Positions 24,927 through 32,584 of a stretch of 64,000 nucleotides of DNA are shown one piece after another. The DNA lies in the NCBI GenBank assembly GCA_046351235.1, contig JAXLYV010000010.1, positions 1 to 64,000 of the forward strand, given 5' to 3'. Below the pieces are notes generated by a model. The model made no database searches. It was not told where the DNA came from and worked only from the letters and a program-made list of their open reading frames with translations. The DNA is from JBBSAT01 sp046351235 (lineage in GTDB: Bacteria; Myxococcota_A; Polyangia; Polyangiales; Sandaracinaceae). Numbering within the stretch: position 1 is the stretch's first letter; every line of letters starts with the position of its first letter. The position numbers and the translations under genes are program-made.

Positions 24927-26612
24927 TCAACGCAGCGCCCAGCCGAACTGACCACCAGCGCGCGTGCCGAGCACCGTGTCGCTCGGCGTCGTCGCGAGCG
25001 CGGTCGTGCTGCCGTGATAGACGTAGACGCGGCCCGTGCTCGACGTCACACCGAAGGCGCCGACGCCGAGGTCGGCCGCTCCGTCACCGTTCACGTCACC
25101 CAGGCCGGCGACCGACGAGCCGAAGTACGAGCTCGCGCCATCGGGGTCCGCGAGCGTCCACGTCGCGCTCGTGCCTACGCCCGACGACGAGCCGCGGAAC
25201 ACCAGCACCGTGCCGCCACCCGGCTCGCCGTTCCCGAAGGCGACGTCGTCGAATCCGTCCCCATCGACGTCGCCCGCGCCCGCGAGCGCGCCGCCGCGCG
25301 CCGCAGCCGATCCCACCGCCAGCGTCGTGGTCGCGGTCGTGCCGATCCCACTCGCGCCGCCCTCGAAGACGTAGCCGTGGCTCGTCCCGTCGACGACCAC
25401 CACGTCGTCGAATCCGTCGCCGTCGACGTCGCCCGCGCCAGCCACACCGACACCGAACATGCCGCGGAAGATCGCCGGGCCGGGGATGTCGGTCGACGCC
25501 GTCGCGGCGATGCCGGTCGCGCTCCCGAGGTGCACGTACGCACGACCCGCCAGATCGCTCGCACGATGCGCGCCGATCGCGACGTCGGCGAAGCCGTCCC
25601 CGTTCACGTCGCCCGCGCCCGCGACCGACACGCCGAGCCACGCGCCCGCCGGCCCGTGGATCGTCGTCGCCGGAGTCGTCGCGAGGCCGCTCGCGCTACC
25701 GAGGTAGACGTAGGCAGCGCCCGCGTTCCCGCCGACGTCGTGGGCACCGACGAGCACGTCGCCGTAGCCGTCCCCGTTCACGTCGCCCACGCCCGCGACC
25801 GACGTGCCGAACGCCGCCGAGCTCTCCGGCGGAGCCAGCGTCGTGGTCGGCGCCGTCGCGAGGTCGCCGGGGCCGCCCGCGAACAGATAGACGTGCGCGC
25901 CGCTGCCCACGAGGATCTCACCGAAGCCGTCGCCGTCCACGTCGCCAGCGCTCGCCACATCGGTACCGAGGGCGGCACCGTCCGAGCCGAGGATCGTGAT
26001 CGGCGTCGCGGTGCCGAGGGTCCCGCCGCCCACGAGCACGTGCACGCTTCCGCCGTTCGCGTTCGCGCCGACTGCCACGTCGGCGATGCCGTCTCCATCG
26101 ACGTCCAGCGTCGTCCCCGACGAGGTATCCGTCGGCGACGAGGCGACCGGCACGAACACCTCCCACACGGGGCCGAAGCGGACCGCCGTCGCGCTGCCCG
26201 CGCGCGACGCGAGGCGCCAGAACACGACGCCGGACGGCAGGTCCGCGCTCGGCGCGCCGCTCGTGCCGACCGCGTCGAAGGACGTGATCGACGTGGCACA
26301 CGCGCGGTCGCTGCAGATCTCGACGTGCGCGCCATCGGTGCCGGCCGCGAGCTCCCAGTGGAACGTCGGGCGCCGCGTGGACGCGGTCGAGGTCGAGAGC
26401 GGCGCGAGGGACCGCGGAGGATCGGCGTCGAAGGCCGGAGCATCGACGGCGCTGGCGTCGGTGCCGGCATCGCCGAAGAGGGGAGCGTCGGGCGCGCCAC
26501 CGTCGGAGCCAGCCGCGTCGCGGCCCGCATCGGACGGCGAGGACGGCGTCGGCGTCGAACATCCCGGCGCGGCGAGCAGGAGGAGAGCGAGGACGGTGAC
26601 TGCGCGTTTCAT
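24927..26612 (-). CDS. FG-GAP (integrin-alpha-like) beta-propeller lipoprotein
   Basis: 561 residues. Lipoprotein signal (LLLLAAPGC), then an Asp/Ala/Gly-rich linker, a beta-sandwich-like region (about 80-165), and seven or so FG-GAP repeats built around GDVDGDGFGEILVG, GDVNGDGYGDVLVGAH and similar calcium-binding loops. These fold into a seven-bladed propeller used in adhesion or surface display. Starts at ATG 26612; the frame extends a little further but without a signal peptide. Divergent from the DUF5360-like gene. Confidence 0.92.
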   Translation of the reverse strand: MKRAVTVLALLLLAAPGCSTPTPSSPSDAGRDAAGSDGGAPDAPLFGDAGTDASAVDAPAFDADPPRSLAPLSTSTASTRRPTFHWELAAGTDGAHVEICSDRACATSITSFDAVGTSGAPSADLPSGVVFWRLASRAGSATAVRFGPVWEVFVPVASSPTDTSSGTTLDVDGDGIADVAVGANANGGSVHVLVGGGTLGTATPITILGSDGAALGTDVASAGDVDGDGFGEILVGSGAHVYLFAGGPGDLATAPTTTLAPPESSAAFGTSVAGVGDVNGDGYGDVLVGAHDVGGNAGAAYVYLGSASGLATTPATTIHGPAGAWLGVSVAGAGDVNGDGFADVAIGAHRASDLAGRAYVHLGSATGIAATASTDIPGPAIFRGMFGVGVAGAGDVDGDGFDDVVVVDGTSHGYVFEGGASGIGTTATTTLAVGSAAARGGALAGAGDVDGDGFDDVAFGNGEPGGGTVLVFRGSSSGVGTSATWTLADPDGASSYFGSSVAGLGDVNGDGAADLGVGAFGVTSSTGRVYVYHGSTTALATTPSDTVLGTRAGGQFGWALR

Positions 26613-26731
26613 GCTCGGAGCCTGGCCAGAGGCACGACGCTCGACACCTGACATGATCGGACACGCCGATTCGCTCGGAGCGCCCTCCGCCTCGACGTCG
26701 CACCGCGAGCGCAGCGTGCTACTCGATTCGC

Positions 26732-27139
26732 ATGGCGCGCCGCACGCTCCTCCTCGTCACGGACCTGGGCTTTCTCGTCTACTGGGCGCTCACGCTCGGG
26801 CACGTGCTCCCGCGAGAGTGGCTCTTTCGCGGCTACGACGATGCGACGGTGATGGCGTGGAACCTCTCGTTCCTGCCGCTCGATCTCGTGGTGTCGGCCA
26901 CGGGCCTCGGGTCGATCGCGCTCACGCGGAGCTGCCCCTCCTCGTCGCGCATCCTGCTCGCGGTCTCGCTCGTCGCCACGTCGATCTCGGGCCTGCAAGC
27001 GATCTCGTTCTGGGCGCTCACGGGCGACTTCGATCCTGCGTGGTGGGCGCCGAACCTGTTCCTGCTGCTCTGGCCGCTCCCGTTCCTCGCCGAGCTGGTG
27101 TGGAACGGAGCGGCCTCGGCGCCCGCCGCCGCGTCGTGA
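26732..27139 (+). CDS. DUF5360/YvaD-like membrane protein
   Basis: 135 residues with four predicted transmembrane helices (TLLLVTDLGFLVYWALTL, LSFLPLDLVVSATGLGSIAL, ILLAVSLVATSISGLQAI, LFLLLWPLPFLAELVW). The WNLSFLPLDL motif and overall layout match the YvaD/DUF5360 family. Biochemical role unknown. A TACTCG hexamer lies 6 nt before the ATG. Confidence 0.78.
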   Translation: MARRTLLLVTDLGFLVYWALTLGHVLPREWLFRGYDDATVMAWNLSFLPLDLVVSATGLGSIALTRSCPSSSRILLAVSLVATSISGLQAISFWALTGDFDPAWWAPNLFLLLWPLPFLAELVWNGAASAPAAAS

Positions 27140-27214
27140 GCCTCCGCGCGCGCTGCGATGCGCCAGCGCGGCGCGGACGCGCGCGCCTTCCCCTCGCCGT
27201 GCGAAGCTCGGCCG

Positions 27215-28654
27215 ATGCGGAGGCTCCACCTCGTCGCGCTCGGGCTCGTGAGCCTCGCTTGCTCCGGAGAAGCGAGCCGCCCGCCCTCGAGCGCCTCGCC
27301 CTCGCCCTTGGCCGCGCCCGCGTCCTCGACCGTCCTCGCTCCCACTCCCGCGCCGGATCCGGCCGCGCCCTCACCGCCGACGAGCCGCGTGCGTGCGACC
27401 CCGTCGGCGACCGATCTCGCCCGCGCGCGCGCTCGGCTCGCCGAGGCACGACGCGCCGTTCGCGCCGGTGATCACGAAGGCGCGCTCGCTGCGCTGGACG
27501 AGGTGCTGGCGGTCCTTCCGAGCGACCCGCGTCTGATGTGCGAGGCGGGCTTCGTGGCCCATCGCGCGGGGCGCTCCGAGCTCGCGGCGACGCGGATCGA
27601 CGCGGCGCTCGCCGCGTTCGGCCCGCCGGGAGCGCAGCGAGGTGCGGACGTCCCTCGGCTCGCCCAGTGCCTCTACAACCGAGGCCTCGTGGACGAGGCG
27701 CGTGGAGACCTCGTCGGCGCAGCCGATCACTTTCGCGCCTCGCTCGCGCTGCGACCCAACGCCGCGGTCGAGAGCGCCCTGCACCGTGCCAGCACGCGCG
27801 CGGCGGAGGGCCGCGAGGGCGAGACCATGGGAGGCGTTCCCGTCGAGGTCGGCGCGCGCTCCATGCTCGTCCACGCACGCGACCGCACGGCGCTCGAGAC
27901 CGCGATGCGCGTCGGCCTCGCGGGCCTCGCCAACGACGGCAGCACCGATCGCACGACCGACGAGACGCGCGTGGAGGTGCTCGCCGAAGGGAGCGGCCTC
28001 GTGCTGTACGGCGTCACGACGCCGGACTTCCTCTCGACCGAGCAGGACGTGATCGTCGCGCGCCCCGAGGGCGATGGCTTCCGGCTCGTGCTCGCCGCGG
28101 GCGAGTACGCGAGCACGGAGCACGGCGACGTCGTCACGATCTCGGGCGCGCGGATCACCACGCTCGACCGCTTCGTCCGCGTGGACTTCGAGGTCGCTTC
28201 GACGATGTACCTCGACGACGACAGCTTCGACGACGAGGGCGCGGGCGCGCCGACCTGCGCCGGGGTGACGCGCGTCACGTCGCGAGACGTGCGCACGATC
28301 GTGTGCCGCACGACGCCGGAGCTCGCGTGCTTCGCGCTCGCGACGCAGCACGCGTCGGAGGACGACCTCGAGGTCGATTGCTACGACGAGGGCGGTCGAC
28401 CGGTCGACCCGCCGGACGCGGGGGCCCCGAGCACGACGAGCTACGCGCTCACGCTCGCTGCGAGCGCGGAGGGCGCGCTCGTGATCGGCGTGGGCCGCGG
28501 CACGCCGCCCGATGCCGACACGCTCGTGGGCACCCACACGTTCGACGAGCTCGTCGCCGGCTCGCTGACCCATGCGCTCTCGTTCGTCGCCATGACCGAC
28601 CGGGCGCGCGCGAGCGAGGCCGAGGAGATGGACGAGGGAGAGGACGAGGAGTGA
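27215..28654 (+). CDS. TPR-containing lipoprotein
   Basis: 479 residues. The signal peptide ends in LVSLAC; a Pro/Ala/Ser linker follows. Residues ~85-190 form two or three tetratricopeptide-like repeats (ARRAVRAGDHEGALAALDEVLAVLP; DVPRLAQCLYNRGLVDEARGD). The C-terminal half is beta-rich with a very acidic tail (EAEEMDEGEDEE) and paired cysteines that may form disulfides. Probably an outer-membrane or periplasmic scaffold. ATG 27215 chosen because it starts the signal peptide. Confidence 0.8.
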   Translation: MRRLHLVALGLVSLACSGEASRPPSSASPSPLAAPASSTVLAPTPAPDPAAPSPPTSRVRATPSATDLARARARLAEARRAVRAGDHEGALAALDEVLAVLPSDPRLMCEAGFVAHRAGRSELAATRIDAALAAFGPPGAQRGADVPRLAQCLYNRGLVDEARGDLVGAADHFRASLALRPNAAVESALHRASTRAAEGREGETMGGVPVEVGARSMLVHARDRTALETAMRVGLAGLANDGSTDRTTDETRVEVLAEGSGLVLYGVTTPDFLSTEQDVIVARPEGDGFRLVLAAGEYASTEHGDVVTISGARITTLDRFVRVDFEVASTMYLDDDSFDDEGAGAPTCAGVTRVTSRDVRTIVCRTTPELACFALATQHASEDDLEVDCYDEGGRPVDPPDAGAPSTTSYALTLAASAEGALVIGVGRGTPPDADTLVGTHTFDELVAGSLTHALSFVAMTDRARASEAEEMDEGEDEE

Positions 28655-28697
28655 TCGGCAGAGAGCGCTCGCCCCGGAAGGCGGGAGAGCTGGAATC

Positions 28698-29483
28698 TCA
28701 GCGTGAGAAGGGCGGCTTCTTCTCGGCCTCGCCCATGTCCTCGGCGGCGTAGTACGCGGCGATCATCGCGCGGGCGCCGTCACGCGTGTACACGTCGGCA
28801 CGCCGCGACTCGAGCACGTCGGCGATCACCGTCGCGACCTCTTCCGCCGACTGCGCGCCCGGCATGCGCCGCGAGTCCATGCCGCCGTGGAGCGCGCGCA
28901 GGCCGAACTCCGTCGCGACGACGCCCGGATGCACCACCGAGACGACGATGTTCTCGGGCGCGAGCTCCATGCGCAGATTCGCCGAGAGCGCGTTGAGCGC
29001 GTGCTTGCTCGCCGAGTAGGCGCTGCGGATCGTGGCGATCGGCACGCGCCCGAGCAGCGAGCTGACGTTCACGACGTGGCCGATCTTTCGAGCGCGGAAG
29101 TGCGGGAGGATCGCCTGCACGCCGTAGAGCGCCGACTTCACGTTCACGAGCATCATCTCGTCGAGGTCGGCATCGGTGAGCTCGCTCGGCAGGCGGCTGA
29201 TGCCGCGCCCCGCGTTGTTCACCCACGCATCCACGTGCCCGAAGTGCGCGAGCGCGCTCTCGACGATGCGCGCGTGGTCCTCGCGCCGCGTCACGTCGGC
29301 GACCACCACGAGCGTCTGCTTCGGATCGGGGAGCGCGGACTGCACGGCCTCGAGCGCCGACTGGGTGCGGGCGACCATCACGACGCGCGCGCCCCGCGCG
29401 GCGAGCACGGGCACGAGCGCGGCGCCGATCCCCGCGCTGGCTCCGGTGACGACGACGACGCGATCTTCGAGCGAGAGAGACAT
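28698..29483 (-). CDS. Short-chain dehydrogenase/reductase (SDR)
   Basis: 261-residue classical SDR. Cofactor motif TGASAGIG (13-20), NNAG (88-91), catalytic Ser near 140, and Y155/K159 in YSASK are all intact. Arg in VARTQ at the end of the second strand suggests NADP(H) preference. The C-terminus lacks a membrane anchor. Substrate unknown. Divergent from the FliI/SctN-type ATPase gene. Confidence 0.9.
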   Translation of the reverse strand: MSLSLEDRVVVVTGASAGIGAALVPVLAARGARVVMVARTQSALEAVQSALPDPKQTLVVVADVTRREDHARIVESALAHFGHVDAWVNNAGRGISRLPSELTDADLDEMMLVNVKSALYGVQAILPHFRARKIGHVVNVSSLLGRVPIATIRSAYSASKHALNALSANLRMELAPENIVVSVVHPGVVATEFGLRALHGGMDSRRMPGAQSAEEVATVIADVLESRRADVYTRDGARAMIAAYYAAEDMGEAEKKPPFSR

Positions 29484-29535
29484 GGCGGCAGCCTCACACG
29501 AGGTGGCGCGCCGAGGAAGTCCAGAGCGCGAGGTG

Positions 29536-29541
29536 TAGAAT
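29536..29541 (+). promoter_or_regulatory. -10 hexamer of the FliI/SctN-type gene
   Basis: TAGAAT ends 9 nt before the ATG at 29551; no Shine-Dalgarno. Confidence 0.45.
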
Positions 29542-29550
29542 CGCGCGGCG

Positions 29551-30867
29551 ATGTCGCTCGACCTCTCTCGCTTCTCTGCCGCGCTGAAGAACGTGGATCC
29601 CGTCTCGACCGAGGGGCGCGTCACCGGCGCGGTCGGGCTCGCGCTGCGGGCAATCGCGCCGGGCGCTCGGCTCGGGGCGATCGCCGAGATCACGCGATCG
29701 ACTGGTAGCGAGGACGTCGGAGGCACGGTGCTGGCCGAGGTGGTCGCGTTCGACGGAGAGATCGCCACGATGCTCCCGCTCGGCACGGCCACCGGCATCG
29801 GCCCCGGCGACCGCGTCTCGATCTCGGCGCACGGCCTCACCGTGCGGGCCGGCGACGATCTGCTCGGGCGCGTGCTCGATGGCCTCGGCGAGCCGATCGA
29901 CGGCGGTCCTCCACTCCGCGGCGAGCCGGTGCCGGTGCTGCGCGCGCCGCCGAGCCCGCTCGAGCGGCCGCGCGTGACGCGTCTCTTGCCGCTCGGCGTG
30001 CGCGTGCTCGATGCGCTCACGCCCGTGGGCGAGGGCCAGCGCCTCGGCCTCTTCTCCGGAAGCGGTGTCGGCAAGAGCACGCTGCTCGCGCAGATCGCGC
30101 GGCAGGCGGCGGCCGACGTCTTCGTCGTCTGCCTCGTCGGCGAGCGTGGGCGCGAGGTCGTCGAGTTCCTCGAAGACGGCCTCGGCCCCGAGGGGCGCGC
30201 GCGAGGCGTCGTCGTGGCGGCGACGAGCGACGCGCCGCCGCTCGTGCGCATGCGGAGCGCATTCGTCGCGACCGCGATCGCCGAGCACTTCCGCGACCAG
30301 GGCGCGAGCGTGCTGCTGCTCGTCGACAGCGTCACGCGCTTCGCCCGCGCGGCGCGCGAGGTCGGGCTCGCGGCGGGCGAGCCGCCGGCACGGCGCGGCT
30401 ATCCACCGAGCGTCTTCGCGCAGCTGCCGCAGCTGCTCGAGCGGAGCGGCACGAGCCCACGCGGTGCGATCACCGGCATCTACACCGTCCTCGTCGAGGG
30501 CAGCGACCTCGAGGAGCCGATCGCCGACGAAGTGCGCGGCATCCTCGATGGTCACGTGGTGCTCTCTCGCGCGCTCGCCAGCCGCGGCCGCTTCCCCGCC
30601 GTCGACCCGCGCGAGTCGCTCTCGCGCCTCGGGCCGCGCATCGCGAGCCCCGCACACCTCGCCGCGGCCGCGAAGCTCCGCGAGCACGTGTCGATCTACG
30701 AAGAGAAGCGCGACCTCGTGCTCCTCGGCGCCTACAAGCGTGGAGGCGATGCCGCCCTCGACCGCGCCCTCGATCGCATGGAAGCGATCGAGGGCTTCTT
30801 GCGGCAGTCGGACCAGGAGAGCGCCGCGCTCGAGGCCACGCTCGCCGCGCTCGCGCGCGTGGTCTGA
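29551..30867 (+). CDS. FliI/SctN-type secretion ATPase, orphan
   Basis: 438 residues, the normal length of flagellar or type III secretion ATPases. Walker A is GSGVGKST near 169-176, Walker B VLLLVDS near 253, and the F1-type signature PAVDPRESLS near 350. The N-terminal beta-barrel (VTGAVGLALRAIAPG) and the C-terminal helical domain are complete. It would energise export of unfolded proteins with the SctL/FliH stalk and gate. No other flagellar or T3SS gene is in this window; neighbours are an SDR and an Smr protein, so it is either dispersed from its cluster or repurposed. Confidence 0.9.
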   Translation: MSLDLSRFSAALKNVDPVSTEGRVTGAVGLALRAIAPGARLGAIAEITRSTGSEDVGGTVLAEVVAFDGEIATMLPLGTATGIGPGDRVSISAHGLTVRAGDDLLGRVLDGLGEPIDGGPPLRGEPVPVLRAPPSPLERPRVTRLLPLGVRVLDALTPVGEGQRLGLFSGSGVGKSTLLAQIARQAAADVFVVCLVGERGREVVEFLEDGLGPEGRARGVVVAATSDAPPLVRMRSAFVATAIAEHFRDQGASVLLLVDSVTRFARAAREVGLAAGEPPARRGYPPSVFAQLPQLLERSGTSPRGAITGIYTVLVEGSDLEEPIADEVRGILDGHVVLSRALASRGRFPAVDPRESLSRLGPRIASPAHLAAAAKLREHVSIYEEKRDLVLLGAYKRGGDAALDRALDRMEAIEGFLRQSDQESAALEATLAALARVV

Positions 30868-30930
30868 CCGGACGCCGCGCGAGCTCGGGCGCGGTGCTCG
30901 GATCCGTCGGCGGCGCTGGGAGCAGCGCGG

Positions 30931-31779
30931 CTACTTCGTGAGCTCGACGAGCATCGCGCCGGCGCCACCCTGCGCCTCGGGCGCGGTGACGAAGGCGAGC
31001 ACCCACGCCGCCGCCGAGCCCTGCGTGAGCGCACGGATCACCGCGTCGCCGAGCACGGGGCCAGCCGCGTCCGAGTGTAGGCCCTTGCCGTGCACGACGC
31101 GCACGCGGCGCAGCCCGTGCTGGTGCGCGTGCCGCACGAACTTCGCGACGCGCGCCTCGACGTCGGCTTCCCGCACGCCGTGCAGATCGAGCGAAGCGTC
31201 CTTGCTGGGCATCGCGCTCGCGAGCGCCTCCAGCGTGCCGCGCGGCGCGTCGTGTCGCATGCCCGCGTGCCAGTCCTGCTCGTGCCGCAGCTCGAAGCGA
31301 AGGCCTCCGGTCACGAGCGCGGCGAGGCGGGCGCGCGCGGCGAGATCTCCCTCGCGCACCTCGGGCGCGGGCGGCGCCGCCGGTAGCTTCAGGGACGTCG
31401 CGCGCGGCGGCGGCGCCCCCGGCCGCGCGCCGATGCCGCGCACGCCCGCCATCGCGTCGAAGAACGCGGTGCGGTCGTGCCCACGGAGCGACTCGCTCGG
31501 CCGCGCGTGCGCGCCATCGAGCGGCACGGGCGCGCTCGTCTCGGGCGGCGGGGGCGGCGGCGCGGGAGGGCGCGGCCGACCCGGCGCCGACGCGATCGCG
31601 GCAGCCTTCGGTCGCGGCTTGGGCGGCCCCGCCTTCGCGGGCGGCGCGGCCGGCTTGGCCCTCTCGGGCTTTCCGCCGAGCTTCACGCCCGCGAGGAGGC
31701 CCTTCATGGAAGTGCCGACCTTCGGCGCCGGTGCCGGCGCGCGCTCGTCGTCCTCCTCGGTGTGCTTCTTCTTGCTCAC
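30931..31779 (-). CDS. Smr-domain protein with Pro-rich N-terminus
   Basis: 282 residues from a GTG at 31779 that overlaps the previous gene's stop (GTGA). Residues 1-100 are Lys/Pro/Ala-rich and disordered. The C-terminal Smr domain (about 195-282) carries LDLHGVREADVE and VRVVHGKGLHS, the LDxH and HGxG motifs of MutS2-type Smr endonucleases. Known Smr proteins nick DNA or cleave collided-ribosome mRNA; which applies here is unknown. Second gene of a two-gene unit with a membrane protein. Confidence 0.88.
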   Translation of the reverse strand: MSKKKHTEEDDERAPAPAPKVGTSMKGLLAGVKLGGKPERAKPAAPPAKAGPPKPRPKAAAIASAPGRPRPPAPPPPPPETSAPVPLDGAHARPSESLRGHDRTAFFDAMAGVRGIGARPGAPPPRATSLKLPAAPPAPEVREGDLAARARLAALVTGGLRFELRHEQDWHAGMRHDAPRGTLEALASAMPSKDASLDLHGVREADVEARVAKFVRHAHQHGLRRVRVVHGKGLHSDAAGPVLGDAVIRALTQGSAAAWVLAFVTAPEAQGGAGAMLVELTK

Positions 31780-32519
31780 TCTGCGCTCCCTTCGCCCTCG
31801 GCCTCTTCGCGGAAGAGCATGCGCGTCTCGTCGCCGCGCTGCTGGGCCGCGATCCACGTGGGGAGATCGAAGGCCAGAAGCCCCGTACCCTGCGCCGTCA
31901 TCGCGATGGCGTAGCCCTCGAGCCACTGCAGATCCGGCGTCATCTGGTCGGCGATCACGAAGAGCAGGATGCCCGTCGCGATGTAGAAGATGTCGAGGCC
32001 CGCGTTCACCGCGATCGTGGTCGCGGTGCCGTACTGCGCGGCGGCCCAGTCCTCGCGCGCTCGATCGAGGGCATCACCGCGCAGGCCGCGATCGGCCTCG
32101 ATCCGGCGCAGCGTGCCCCCGTCGAGGTCGAAGAAGATCGGACAGAATGCCGCGTTCAAGACGCCCCAGACCGCCGAGCCGAGGCCGAAGCCGAGCCAGC
32201 GCTCGTCCTGGTAGCCGATGCCAGCGGCGAGCGCGCCCATCACGATCGAGGCGGCGCCGTAGGCGAGCAGCACGTAGCCCTCGGTCTCGCGCGCGCGGCG
32301 ATGAGAGAGGCGCAGATCCGCGAAGCGATTCGCGAGCGCCTCGCCCTCCAGATCGCGGAGCGATACCGAGAGCGTCGCGCTCGTCGGGCCCGAGGGCGGC
32401 GGCGGTGGCGGCGGCGCGATGATCGGCGCCGCGATGCGGGCCGCCTCGTCCTGTGCGAGCGCGGGCGCCGGCAGGAGCGCCGCAGCGAGCACGAAGCTGA
32501 GAGCGATGCGAGCACGCAT
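31776..32519 (-). CDS. Exported membrane protein of unknown function
   Basis: 247 residues. It has a signal peptide (LSFVLAAALLPAPALAQ), a Pro-rich linker, and three or four hydrophobic helices (YVLLAYGAASIVMGALAAGI; AVWGVLNAAFCPIFF; LDIFYIATGILLFVIADQ; and a shorter one near 200). Family not recognised. Cotranscribed with the Smr gene by a 4-nt overlap. Confidence 0.72.
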   Translation of the reverse strand: MRARIALSFVLAAALLPAPALAQDEAARIAAPIIAPPPPPPPSGPTSATLSVSLRDLEGEALANRFADLRLSHRRARETEGYVLLAYGAASIVMGALAAGIGYQDERWLGFGLGSAVWGVLNAAFCPIFFDLDGGTLRRIEADRGLRGDALDRAREDWAAAQYGTATTIAVNAGLDIFYIATGILLFVIADQMTPDLQWLEGYAIAMTAQGTGLLAFDLPTWIAAQQRGDETRMLFREEAEGEGSAE

Positions 32520-32584
32520 GCGAGCGGTGTGGCTTCTCCACCGCGCATCGTCAAACGCCGTCTACCGCCCCGCGATCGACGCCG

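Noticed and set aside
29551..30867. A complete type III secretion or flagellar operon
   Set aside because: Only the ATPase is present; neighbours are an SDR and an Smr protein.
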